From Paraburkholderia sejongensis (GTDB lineage: Bacteria; Pseudomonadota; Gammaproteobacteria; Burkholderiales; Burkholderiaceae), in contig NZ_JAJITD010000024.1 of assembly GCF_020880815.1 (NCBI RefSeq), positions 1-64,000 of the forward strand: a DNA stretch of 64,000 nt, given 5' to 3'. The notes beneath the pieces are model-generated. The model had not been told where the DNA came from, did not search any database, and was given only the letters and a program-made list of their open reading frames with translations. Of this stretch, positions 1-8,340 are shown one piece after another (the first letter of the stretch is position 1; each line of letters starts with the position of its first letter). The position numbers and the translations under genes were made by a program.

Positions 1-160
1 TCGTCAACAGGTTTTTATCAACTTCCTGACCTGCCCACGTCGCTGAAGCCCGCACCACTTAAGGCTCTCCCGCTTCCCCGTGCCCCGGCGTCCGGAGCAC
101 GAAAGAGCGAGATTCTAGTCGCTCACACTCAAAGTTGCAAGTGCCGCCACGGGGTTTTCC
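1..160. other. Left edge of window, no gene seen
   Basis: No convincing coding frame, RNA gene or strong hairpin is visible in these 160 bases. It is the downstream flank of the minus-strand transporter gene and the start of an unseen neighbouring region. Confidence 0.5.
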
Positions 161-1276
161 TCAGGGTGCCTTCCGGACCCGACCCGCATCGTCCGCAGCC
201 GGTTCTTTCGCCTGCGGTGGCAGTTTTTGAGTAGCCGACGCACCGATAGTCCAGTCGTGCAGCACGGTATAAGCGACCGCCAGCAGAGTCGGACCGATGA
301 ATACGCCAAGAAAGCCAAAGGCCAGCGCGCCGCCAAGAATGCCCAACATCACCAGGATCAGCGGCATATCGCTATTTTTGCCGATCAGGATCGGCTTGAT
401 AACGTTGTCAGCCATGCTGACGACCAGCACACCCCAGATGACCAGAAAGACTGCCCATCCCGTCTCGCCACCCTGGTACAGCCAGATGGCCGCAGGCAAC
501 CAGACGATGACAGGGCCACCTGGCACCACGGACAGAAAAAACGTTGCCAGCCCGAGCAACGCAGGTGCCGGCACGCCCGCAATCCAGCAGCCGAACCCGG
601 CCAGAACCGCCTGAACCAGCGCGGTACCAAGAATTCCGTATACGACGCCCTTGACCGTGCTACCCGCGAGCGCGAGCAGGTAATCGGCGCGCTCTCCCGC
701 GATACGCCGCATGCCCGCGTTGAGCCAGGTCGCCGCGCCCTCGCCGCCGCTATAAAAGAAAAACGCCAGCACGATACTCAACGCGAGCAGACCTAGCCCA
801 TGCGTGACTGCAAGCGCGGCAGCCAGAATCCACTTCCCGGCGGGCGCCGCCAGCGTGCGCAATTGCGCAATCAGTTCCGAATTGCTGCTGGTCACACGCT
901 CCCAGAACGCCTCGATACTCGATCCGACCAGCGGAATCCGTTGCACCCACGACGGCAGATCGGGCAATCCCGATTCGAAGAGTCTCTGCACTAGCGCCAC
1001 GATGTCATGAACATGCGTGCCGAATGCAAAACCCGCATAGACGAACGGCCCCAGCACGACGACCAGAATGATCAGCACGATCAAGGTCGCGGCCAGCTTG
1101 CGGCGCCCGCCGACCGCGGTGGTCAGCCGCCGGTACAGCCCCCAGGAGCTGTAACTGAGGATGGCGCCCCACAGCAGCGCGGTCGTAAACGGCGCCAGCA
1201 CCAGTAACGAACCACCCACGAGCACAATCAGCGCGAATACCGCCGCAAGCCGTTCAATCAGTTGGTCCGATTTCAC
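161..1276 (-). CDS. AI-2E family transporter (PerM/YdiK-like permease)
   Basis: The 371-residue protein is strongly hydrophobic, with about seven to eight membrane segments and a conserved C-terminal half of the AI-2E exporter/permease family, found in the inner membrane. Substrates of this family are mostly unproven; autoinducer-2 export is shown only for some members. I chose a GTG start at 1276 because an AGGAG ribosome binding site lies 7 bases before it; an upstream in-frame ATG at 1312 lacks one. The C-terminus is short and charged, ending near RKAP. It is divergent from the DUF2863 gene. Family call is firm, substrate unknown. Confidence 0.85.
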   Translation of the reverse strand: MKSDQLIERLAAVFALIVLVGGSLLVLAPFTTALLWGAILSYSSWGLYRRLTTAVGGRRKLAATLIVLIILVVVLGPFVYAGFAFGTHVHDIVALVQRLFESGLPDLPSWVQRIPLVGSSIEAFWERVTSSNSELIAQLRTLAAPAGKWILAAALAVTHGLGLLALSIVLAFFFYSGGEGAATWLNAGMRRIAGERADYLLALAGSTVKGVVYGILGTALVQAVLAGFGCWIAGVPAPALLGLATFFLSVVPGGPVIVWLPAAIWLYQGGETGWAVFLVIWGVLVVSMADNVIKPILIGKNSDMPLILVMLGILGGALAFGFLGVFIGPTLLAVAYTVLHDWTIGASATQKLPPQAKEPAADDAGRVRKAP

Positions 1277-1547
1277 GATGAATCTCCTATTGCGCCAGAC
1301 GGTGGCAATCAATTGACATACGCCTGTCAGGCGCCGTTGGACGCCGCCAGTATAGAAGCGAGTCGGGCGTCCGGGGATGTCTTATACCATCCGGCCAGGG
1401 CGCTGTGCGTCGTGAGACATTGGGCGAGCGGCACATCGATTTCTGAGATGAAAGCGCGGCCAGCGGGCCGAGATTGTCGATCAAACCGTATAGCGTCCCG
1501 GAAAAGACTAGAATATAAGGTTCCGTGCCCCCAATTTTTCCGGATTT

Positions 1548-2762
1548 ATGCGCTCGCGAATCGCTAAACGACTCCCTCCCGACGCCGACAAGCTCGTCGG
1601 TCTCTCGCTCGCGCTTTTCGCGTCGGGCAGCCGCACCGAAGATCGCTTCTGGGAAGCGAAGCTCGATGCGCTGCTGGACAAAATCGTGCGCAACGCCAAC
1701 CAGACCACGCTGGACGCCGCGCTCGACCATCTTCAGCAAAATCATCCCGATGCCTATGGCGCGCTTGCCGACATGGCGGAAACGCATAGCGAATCGTTCT
1801 TGATCGAACACGAAGGCGTAGCTTACGAGGCACTGCTGATCGCCGCGCCGGTGCTTGCCTGGACCCGCTACGTGATTCCGTCCGGTCCGCTCAAGGCCGA
1901 TGCCGCAGACGCGTTGCGCGCCCATTTGCACGCGCACGTGCTCGCCGCCAACACCCGCGTTGCGATGGCGCCGTTTCTCTACAGCATCGACCAGTTGCCT
2001 CGACATCATGTCGAAACGTGGCGGATCACTCAGCAACTGGCGCAGGCGGCGGTCGCTGGCGGCAACGCGAAACTCAATTTCGGCGAACTGCCGGAGACCT
2101 CGCCGATTCTGGCCGATCCGCGCTTCCTGCTGGCGGTGGTTGCCGCGCCCATCGGCGCCGCGACCTTCCGCTGGCAAGAGGAAGAGCACGGCAGCCGGAT
2201 AGAGCGCGGCCAGTGCCTCGAGCAGTGGGCCACGCAAGGCGGCGCGAATCTGTCGGTGGTGCTGCCGGGCTGCGAATTCGAATGCTTGCTACCAGACGCG
2301 TACTATTCCGCTTGTCGCGATGCCGACGAAAGTGTGCGCCCTCACACGGTGCGTACCGCCGTGCGTTATCTGTTCGACACAATTGGCGCCGCTCCGCAGG
2401 ACCTGCGCGCGGTAGTCGCAGGCTTCGGCGAACGGCGCATCGACGAGTACCGTGTCGGCTTCACGCGCCGCGGCAGCAACGACGTGATTTACGGCGTCGT
2501 TTGGCCGCTCTACGGCCGTGAAAACGGCGAGCCCGGTATCGATGAAGAGCCGCAGGAAGTCACCGGTTCGGACGACCCGCTCGAGGAGATCGTGGCACTG
2601 CTCAAGGAGACCGGAATCACTGAAGTCCGGCGCCACGCGGGCCGCTTCGAGCCGGAATACTGCGACGACTGCGGCGTGCCGCTGTACGCCGATCCGCTCG
2701 GTGAAATCGTCCACGCGGAGATGCCGGAAGACGCCGAGCCCGCACAACCGCATTTCCATTGA
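1548..2762 (+). CDS. DUF2863 family protein
   Basis: A 404-residue soluble protein that I recognise as DUF2863, a family largely limited to Burkholderiales and of unknown function. It has no signal peptide or membrane segment. Near the C-terminus there is a CDDCG motif with an acidic run before it, which may be half of a metal or redox site. The end is rich in Pro, Glu and His. The ribosome binding site is weak, so the start rests on family resemblance. A hairpin terminator follows at once, so this looks like a single-gene transcript. No function is assigned. Confidence 0.85.
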   Translation: MRSRIAKRLPPDADKLVGLSLALFASGSRTEDRFWEAKLDALLDKIVRNANQTTLDAALDHLQQNHPDAYGALADMAETHSESFLIEHEGVAYEALLIAAPVLAWTRYVIPSGPLKADAADALRAHLHAHVLAANTRVAMAPFLYSIDQLPRHHVETWRITQQLAQAAVAGGNAKLNFGELPETSPILADPRFLLAVVAAPIGAATFRWQEEEHGSRIERGQCLEQWATQGGANLSVVLPGCEFECLLPDAYYSACRDADESVRPHTVRTAVRYLFDTIGAAPQDLRAVVAGFGERRIDEYRVGFTRRGSNDVIYGVVWPLYGRENGEPGIDEEPQEVTGSDDPLEEIVALLKETGITEVRRHAGRFEPEYCDDCGVPLYADPLGEIVHAEMPEDAEPAQPHFH

Positions 2763-2791
2763 GTTGCGCCTCCCGCATCTCGCCTTATCGC

Positions 2792-2822
2792 AAAAGAGCC
2801 CCGCCGATGCGGGGCTTTTTTA
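2792..2822 (+). terminator. Rho-independent terminator after DUF2863 gene
   Basis: An 8-bp perfect stem (AGCCCCGC with GCGGGGCT), a four-base CGAT loop and a run of T residues follow the stop codon by about 30 bases. Confidence 0.9.
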
Positions 2823-2976
2823 TTGTTAAAACCACGCATCCTATGCCTTTTGGCCAGCCGTCAAATCGAAAGGAATTTGTCATCATAGGGACGGTGACGC
2901 ATCGCCGTGGATGAATCAGTGTTCACGGTCACCCCGGTGCGTCGCGCAATTTCGCCGACCCCACTGGGAGACACGC

Positions 2977-3858
2977 ATGCGCTTCTCGATTCTCAATTCA
3001 AACGCAGAACGACGTGATGGACTCAAGGCCTTGCTACGCCAAATCGACAGAGTGGCGCGCTTTTCTGAAGCCGACGATTGGCGCCAACTCGTCCGCCCCT
3101 TCAAGCGTTACTGGCCCGACCTCGTAGTGATCGACTGGGAGGACTGGATGACGGTGGCCGATGTCCGCAAGCTGCTCAGCTACCACCCCGGTTTGCGAGT
3201 CAGCGTGCTGACCGACGGAACCCTGCCCGAACTCGTCCGCTCGTTGATGGACGAAGGCGTGCTCGGCGTCGTCCCGCGCGATACCGATCCCTGTCTGATC
3301 GTGCGCGCGCTCGAAATGGTCGTGCTCGGGGGACACTATGTGCCGCCCGGCGCATTGGCGCTCGATCCTCCGTTACCACCCGATACCGCGATCCGTCCAT
3401 TCGATGTCTACAATCTCCCGCCGCGTCGCAACAAGCTCACGAGCGTGCTGTCGCCGCGCCAGGAGCAGATCATGCGCTGCGTGCACATGGGCAGCACCAA
3501 CAAGATGATCGCGCGCACGCTCGGAATTGCCGAAGGCACGGTCAAGATCCACCTGACGAGCATCTTCCAGCAACTCGGCGCGCCCAATCGCGCCGCCGCG
3601 GTCGCGCTCTACAACGGCTGGCTGACGAACCATCTGCAGGTGCTGCGCAACAGCAGTGACGACAGCGCGCGGCCGGTCAGACGCGGAGAGCCGGGCCCCG
3701 TTCCGCTGCGGCATCCCAAACGCATGCAGTTCGAATATCCGTTGCCCGCCAGCGACACCAGCACCACGCTGCCGATGGCCGCCGAGCCGCCTACGCCCTA
3801 TGGCGACGCACCTGCGCCAACCCGCAAACGGAAGTCGGTGCCGCCCGGTTCCACCTGA
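2977..3858 (+). CDS. LuxR-family response regulator with degenerate receiver
   Basis: The 293-residue protein has an N-terminal receiver-like domain (about 1-125) and a LuxR/NarL helix-turn-helix (about 155-215, starting at LSPRQEQ). The putative phospho-acceptor Asp53 and Thr79 are present. The usual acidic pair at the start of the fold is replaced by Asn7-Ser-Asn9, and the conserved Lys by Arg101, so normal phosphorylation is doubtful. A Pro-rich tail of about 70 residues follows the DNA-binding domain. The ATG at 2977 is chosen because a GGGAGA site precedes it. No histidine kinase gene is adjacent. Target genes cannot be read from the sequence. Confidence 0.85.
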   Translation: MRFSILNSNAERRDGLKALLRQIDRVARFSEADDWRQLVRPFKRYWPDLVVIDWEDWMTVADVRKLLSYHPGLRVSVLTDGTLPELVRSLMDEGVLGVVPRDTDPCLIVRALEMVVLGGHYVPPGALALDPPLPPDTAIRPFDVYNLPPRRNKLTSVLSPRQEQIMRCVHMGSTNKMIARTLGIAEGTVKIHLTSIFQQLGAPNRAAAVALYNGWLTNHLQVLRNSSDDSARPVRRGEPGPVPLRHPKRMQFEYPLPASDTSTTLPMAAEPPTPYGDAPAPTRKRKSVPPGST

Positions 3859-3960
3859 CGTCAGCCGTCATCAGCGTCTAGGTTCCAGGCGCTGATCCGC
3901 GCAGTGTGAGCGGCGCCTGGCATGGAATCCGCTCACACCTTTTGTCGTCCAACGAGTAAT

Positions 3961-4644
3961 ATGAGACTCATGGGTTTCCTCTACACACCGCTTCCGTTCT
4001 GGGCCGCTGTCGGTGGCTGGATTGTCACTGCGATGGTGGTCGCGCTCGCGCTGTGGAAAAACCCTTTCAAAAGACTTCAGGACAGCACGCTTCAGCATGT
4101 CTGGCTCGCGATCATCGTCGCGGTATCGGTGCTGTGGGCGAGCAACGCCTGGCTCGACGACGGCACCGTGATGCATCTGCTCGGCGCTACCCTTGTCGTC
4201 ACGCTGTTCGACTGGGGACTTGCGCTGCTCGCCATGGCGATCGTCACCGGCCTTGCGGCCGTCGTGTTCGACGCGCCGTGGCAAGGCATCGCGATCACGT
4301 TCCTCGTGTACGGCGCGTTGCCAGTCGGCATCTCTACGCTGCTCCAGCGCATCTGCATCGCGTGGCTGCCGCGTAATCTGTTCATGTTTATATTCGGCCA
4401 AGGCTTCGTGTCACCGGCCATCGCCGTCACGCTGACCGCCGCAGCGGCGCTCGGCATCCATATCGCGCTATCCGACGGCTCCATGACCGTGGTGCCGGCC
4501 GGCTACGCGCTCAGCGTGCTGCTGCTCGCCACCGGCGAAGCATGGTTCACCGGCATGGCAACGGCGCTGATCGCCGTCTACCGTCCCGCGTGGGTCACCA
4601 CATACGACGTGCGGCGCTATCGCCTGGGCGGCCCGCGCACCTGA
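3961..4644 (+). CDS. COG3235-like integral membrane protein (often labelled energy-coupling factor permease)
   Basis: A 227-residue inner-membrane protein with about six or seven hydrophobic segments and almost no soluble part. It resembles the uncharacterised membrane family that automated pipelines call energy-coupling factor transporter permease (CbiM-like). No ATPase or substrate-binding subunit lies next to it, so a transport role is only suggested. Three in-frame ATG codons (3922, 3961, 3970) are possible. I prefer 3961 or 3970, because the membrane domain begins right after them. Confidence 0.6.
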   Translation: MRLMGFLYTPLPFWAAVGGWIVTAMVVALALWKNPFKRLQDSTLQHVWLAIIVAVSVLWASNAWLDDGTVMHLLGATLVVTLFDWGLALLAMAIVTGLAAVVFDAPWQGIAITFLVYGALPVGISTLLQRICIAWLPRNLFMFIFGQGFVSPAIAVTLTAAAALGIHIALSDGSMTVVPAGYALSVLLLATGEAWFTGMATALIAVYRPAWVTTYDVRRYRLGGPRT

Positions 4645-4818
4645 AATGTCAGACTTCGGTGCGACCCGACGCGTAATGTGATAATCACCGCGTGTCCGTG
4701 CGGCGCTCACAAGGCCGCCCCCAGGACAGGACAAAAAAATTGCGGCAAGATTGAACTCAACCCCTGCGCGAGGCATCTTAATTGCCTCCTTCTCTCCCAT
4801 TCGCATCTAAAGAACTAG

Positions 4819-5442
4819 ATGGATCGCACCAACGTACCGCGCCGACTGCTGCGGATGGTCGGCCGGTTGGCAGCCTGCGCAGCGAGCCTCTCGCTGCTTT
4901 GCACTGCTCCCGCATTCGCCGATCAGCTCGAGCAGCACAACGACCTCGTCAACAGATTCATTAACGGAATGCACGCGGATCCGCTCGTCGCGGACTGCGC
5001 CGCGCACGGCAATTTCGTCGCGAGCACATCGACCGCGTTCGACCACGTCGAGTTTCCGCCCAGTTCGTTCGACAGCGCGCACTCGTCGGTCACGCCGTGG
5101 AACGATTCGTTCGACGAAGGCAAGCAGCGCGTCAAGGTGGATAGCATCGTTACCGTGGAGGGCGTCGGCGTGCGTCAGAACAACTCGGGAGAACCGGCCG
5201 ATCTGAAATTTCGCTGCGGCTACGTCGGCTCACAGATGCTCGCCTTCAGCTGGAACGACCCGGTGCCGCCGAACCGCGCGCATAGCGAATCGCGCAGCGC
5301 CTCGAGCAAGCACAAGGGCAGCAAGGGCAAACATGCGGTGAGCGGCAAATCCGCGAAGAAGTCGACGACCAAATCGTCGAAGGCGAGCTCCGGCAAGTCG
5401 TCGAGCAAGTCCGGCAGCAGCGCGGCGAAGAAGAGTCATTGA
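4819..5442 (+). CDS. BspC-like secreted protein with Lys/Ser-rich tail
   Basis: The 207-residue protein begins with a Sec signal peptide, probably cut after AFA at about residue 34. The mature part (about 35-150) resembles the Burkholderia/Ralstonia BspC domain family; its two Cys residues (in DCAAHG and RCGYVG) could form a disulfide. The last 60 residues are almost only Lys, Ser, Gly and Ala, with repeated SGKS and KSSK blocks. Such a basic tail could bind DNA, lipopolysaccharide or the cell wall, but this is inference. It ends at a shared terminator with the convergent peptidase gene. Function is unknown. Confidence 0.7.
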   Translation: MDRTNVPRRLLRMVGRLAACAASLSLLCTAPAFADQLEQHNDLVNRFINGMHADPLVADCAAHGNFVASTSTAFDHVEFPPSSFDSAHSSVTPWNDSFDEGKQRVKVDSIVTVEGVGVRQNNSGEPADLKFRCGYVGSQMLAFSWNDPVPPNRAHSESRSASSKHKGSKGKHAVSGKSAKKSTTKSSKASSGKSSSKSGSSAAKKSH

Positions 5443-5493
5443 CGTCCGGGCGCCGCCCGGCTCCGCACGATTGGCCAGTCACTCAGCCCAATG

Positions 5494-5537
5494 AAAACGA
5501 AGCACCACAGTTTCCTGTGTGTGCCTCGTTCTTTTTT
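5494..5537. terminator. Bidirectional terminator between convergent genes
   Basis: An inverted repeat (AACGAAGCACCACAG with CTGTGTGTGCCTCGTT, small mismatch) lies between the BspC-like gene and the convergent M14 peptidase gene. A-rich sequence on the left and T-run on the right let it work on both strands. Confidence 0.75.
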
Positions 5538-5556
5538 GTGCATCAATCCCGCCCGA

Positions 5557-6723
5557 TCAGGCAAACGTCTCCACGTGTCGCAAAATGGCCTGCAGCATCG
5601 CGGCGCCCAGCGACGCACTGCGCTCGCCGTTCCAGCCTACCCGCTCGTCGGGCAGGTTCGCGTTGTCCTTGAACGGCATTTCCAGCGTCAGCGACAGACA
5701 GCCGAATTCGTTGCCGATGTACTTCGACGCGAGCTTCAACGCGTCTTCGCGATACTTGCTCGCCGCGTAGCCGTACTTGTCCTGAAAATCGGGGCTCGCC
5801 TGCTTGAACGCCTCGATGAACGCCTTCTGCTCGCGGCCCTGCTGCTCGGTAAAGCCCGGCAGCATTTCCGAACCCGCGACGAACACATAAGGCAACGCCT
5901 CGTCGCCGTGGATATCGAAGAACAGGTCGCAGCCGGTCGCGTGGATCGCGTCGCGCACCACCAGCACCTCGGGACTGCGCGCGGCGTCCGGCTCCATCCA
6001 TTCACGATTCAGATTGGCGCCGGCCGCATTGGTGCGCAGATTGCCGTGCACGCTGCCGTCCGGATTCATGTTCGGCACGATGTAGAACACCGCGTGATCG
6101 TAGAGCTTGCGCGCGACCGGATCGCCCGCCCAATCGCCCCAGCCGACGAGCCGCTTCACCAGCCCTTCGATAAACCATTCGGCCATCGTCTCGCCGGGGT
6201 GCTGGCGCGCGATCAGCCAGATCTTCTTTTTCGGCGCCGCGTTGGCAGCGTCGTCCGCGAGCGGCGTGGCCAGCGTCAACAGCGAAACCGGCCGTCCTTC
6301 GACCGTCTTGCCGAGTTCGCTCAACGACGCATGCGGCATCTGCTGCACCGCGCCGAGAAACTGCGCGTGACGCTCTTCGCTGTAGGGCTCGAAATACGCG
6401 TAGTAGATGCTGTCGAACTCCGGCGTATGGTCGATCGTCAGCACGTTGCCGTCGTACGAGGTCGGCACGCGAAACCAGTTCACGCGGTCGTAACTCGCGA
6501 CCGCCCGATAGTCGCGCCAGCCTTCGGCAAACGCGCAGGCCGCCGCATTCTCGAAGCTCATCACGCAACGCTCGCCGGCCGCGCCGGCCAGCCGGAAATA
6601 GAACCACTGCGCGAACTCGGCATGGCTGTCGGGCCGCACCCGCAAGCGGATATTGCCGGCGTCCTCGCAGGACAGCACGTCGATCGCGCCGGCATCGAAA
6701 TTACTCGTAATCGATATGGTCAT
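5557..6723 (-). CDS. M14 family zinc carboxypeptidase, cytosolic (Nna1/AGBL-like)
   Basis: The 388-residue protein has an N-terminal beta-rich domain (about 1-120) typical of cytosolic carboxypeptidases, then a zinc carboxypeptidase domain. The zinc ligands appear as His175 and Glu178 (in HPGE) and His272 (in DIHGDE); the catalytic Glu is Glu349 (in LTLEMP). NPDG at 220-223 and an Asn-Arg pair at 239-240 fit substrate-binding positions. There is no signal peptide, so it acts in the cytoplasm. A GGGAAGGA site before the ATG at 6723 fixes the start. Bacterial substrates are not well defined. It ends at a terminator shared with the convergent gene. Confidence 0.88.
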   Translation of the reverse strand: MTISITSNFDAGAIDVLSCEDAGNIRLRVRPDSHAEFAQWFYFRLAGAAGERCVMSFENAAACAFAEGWRDYRAVASYDRVNWFRVPTSYDGNVLTIDHTPEFDSIYYAYFEPYSEERHAQFLGAVQQMPHASLSELGKTVEGRPVSLLTLATPLADDAANAAPKKKIWLIARQHPGETMAEWFIEGLVKRLVGWGDWAGDPVARKLYDHAVFYIVPNMNPDGSVHGNLRTNAAGANLNREWMEPDAARSPEVLVVRDAIHATGCDLFFDIHGDEALPYVFVAGSEMLPGFTEQQGREQKAFIEAFKQASPDFQDKYGYAASKYREDALKLASKYIGNEFGCLSLTLEMPFKDNANLPDERVGWNGERSASLGAAMLQAILRHVETFA

Positions 6724-6788
6724 GAAATCCTTCCCTGTCCGGGTTGCCAGCGGCTGCCCGCTCGCCGCTCGAGAGCGTGGCGGCACGC

Positions 6789-7571
6789 TTATTCGGCGAT
6801 GCGACGACGAAATACGTAAGTGGAATCGTTCGAGGCCTCGGCGCTGAATGCGTAGCCCTCCGTATCGAAGTCCTTCAGTTGCTCGGGACGATCGAGCCGG
6901 TTTGCCACCGCGAAGCGCGCCATCAGACCACGCGCGCGCTTGGCATGGAAGCTGATGATCTTGTAGCGGCCGCCCTTCCAGTCCTCGAACACCGGTGTGA
7001 CGACCGGCGCGTCGAGCAGCTTCGGCTTGACCGACTTGAAGTACTCGCCCGACGCGCAATTGACGAGCACGCGCGAGCCCCGCGTATTCTTCTGCAGCTG
7101 CGCGTTCAACGCCTGGGTAATGCGCTCGCCCCAGAACGCGTACAGATCCTTGCCGCGCGGATTGGCGAAACGCGTCCCCATTTCGAGCCGGTACGGTTGC
7201 AGCAGATCGAGCGGACGCAGCAGACCATACAGACCCGACAGCACGCGCACATGGTTCTGCGCATAGTCGAGATCGGCCGACGACAACGTCTTCGCGTCGA
7301 AGCCCTCGTACACGTCGCCGTTGAACGCGAGCACCGCCTGCTTGGCGTTGTGCGTGCCGAATTGCGGCGACCAGTCCGCGTAGCGCTGGAAATTGAGGTG
7401 GGCGAGCTGATCGGAAATGCCCATCAGCGATGCAATCTGTCGCGGCGACAGACGGCGCAGATCGCCGATCAGTTCGGCGGCGTCATCGACGAAATCGGGG
7501 ATGGTGTGTTTTTTGACGTGCGGCGGGGTTTCGTAGTCGAGCGATTTGGCCGGCGACAGAACGATTATCAT
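6789..7571 (-). CDS. yaaA: Peroxide stress protein YaaA (DUF328)
   Basis: The 260-residue protein begins with the conserved MIIVLSPAKSLDY motif and keeps the family signature blocks through to the C-terminus. YaaA in E. coli lowers intracellular free iron and limits DNA damage during hydrogen peroxide stress and binds DNA in vitro; it is cytoplasmic. Length fits the family (about 258). The start was placed at the conserved MIIV although the ribosome binding site is poor. It lies 65 bases upstream of the peptidase gene on the same strand and may be co-transcribed. It is divergent from the PIN-domain gene. Confidence 0.93.
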   Translation of the reverse strand: MIIVLSPAKSLDYETPPHVKKHTIPDFVDDAAELIGDLRRLSPRQIASLMGISDQLAHLNFQRYADWSPQFGTHNAKQAVLAFNGDVYEGFDAKTLSSADLDYAQNHVRVLSGLYGLLRPLDLLQPYRLEMGTRFANPRGKDLYAFWGERITQALNAQLQKNTRGSRVLVNCASGEYFKSVKPKLLDAPVVTPVFEDWKGGRYKIISFHAKRARGLMARFAVANRLDRPEQLKDFDTEGYAFSAEASNDSTYVFRRRIAE

Positions 7572-7633
7572 AGAGGCTTGCATGCAGGCACGCCGTGCCT
7601 GGTGGTCAAAGACTGAAAGCCCGATTGTAACGA

Positions 7634-8143
7634 ATGCCCGGTTCCCACGTCTCAAGCGGCGCGTTGCGCGTCGTGCTCGATTCCAATGTGTGGATCGATA
7701 TTCTCGTATTCGACGACCCGCATACGCGGCCGATCGCGAGCGCGCTCGAAAGCGGCGCGCTGACCGCGCTGATCGACGCGCGCTGCCTCGCCGAACTGAC
7801 CTACGTGCTCGACTATCCGCAATTCGCGCATCGCAACGTCGACAAGGCCGCCGCGCTCGCGATCGTCGCGCGGCTCGCGCAGATGGTCGAAACGCCCGCC
7901 CCCGCCGCGGACACCGGAAACGCGCGGCCGCTGCCCCAATGCAAGGATCGCGACGACCAGAAATTTCTCGAACTCGCGCATATGGCGCAAGCCGACTGGC
8001 TGGTGTCGAAAGATCGCGCGGTACTGAAGCTCGCGAAGCGGATCGCGCGCGATTTCGGCTTTCAGATCGCGCAGCCGGCGCCGTTCGTCGCCGCTGCGAG
8101 CCTCGCGCAGAACGCCGGCAGCGAGCCCGTCACGGTGTCATGA
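7634..8143 (+). CDS. Putative PIN-domain toxin (COG1569 type)
   Basis: The 169-residue protein has a PIN nuclease fold: Asp in LDSNVWID near residue 16, an acidic pair in the middle (CKDRDDQKF) and a late Asp in VSKDRAV. These match the Mg-binding acidic cluster of PIN ribonucleases, often toxins of toxin-antitoxin pairs. No antitoxin-like small gene lies on either side: yaaA is divergent upstream and an aminotransferase follows. It may be a solitary housekeeping PIN protein or work with a distant partner. Family call is firm, toxic role uncertain. Confidence 0.8.
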   Translation: MPGSHVSSGALRVVLDSNVWIDILVFDDPHTRPIASALESGALTALIDARCLAELTYVLDYPQFAHRNVDKAAALAIVARLAQMVETPAPAADTGNARPLPQCKDRDDQKFLELAHMAQADWLVSKDRAVLKLAKRIARDFGFQIAQPAPFVAAASLAQNAGSEPVTVS

Positions 8144-8340
8144 ATGCGGCCCGCGGTATGCCGCTGTGAATCCGCTCGCCAAGGCCGGCCGATTCCGCAC
8201 CGGCCGCCGCGCCACCCGGCGTAAAACCCGCGGCGCGCACAGTGCATCGCGATTCCCTACAATCAGGCTTCGCGCTCCGCCACGAACGAGCTTCGCTTTC
8301 GACAAACCGGTCAACCCATCGCCCTGCTAACAACCACGCC

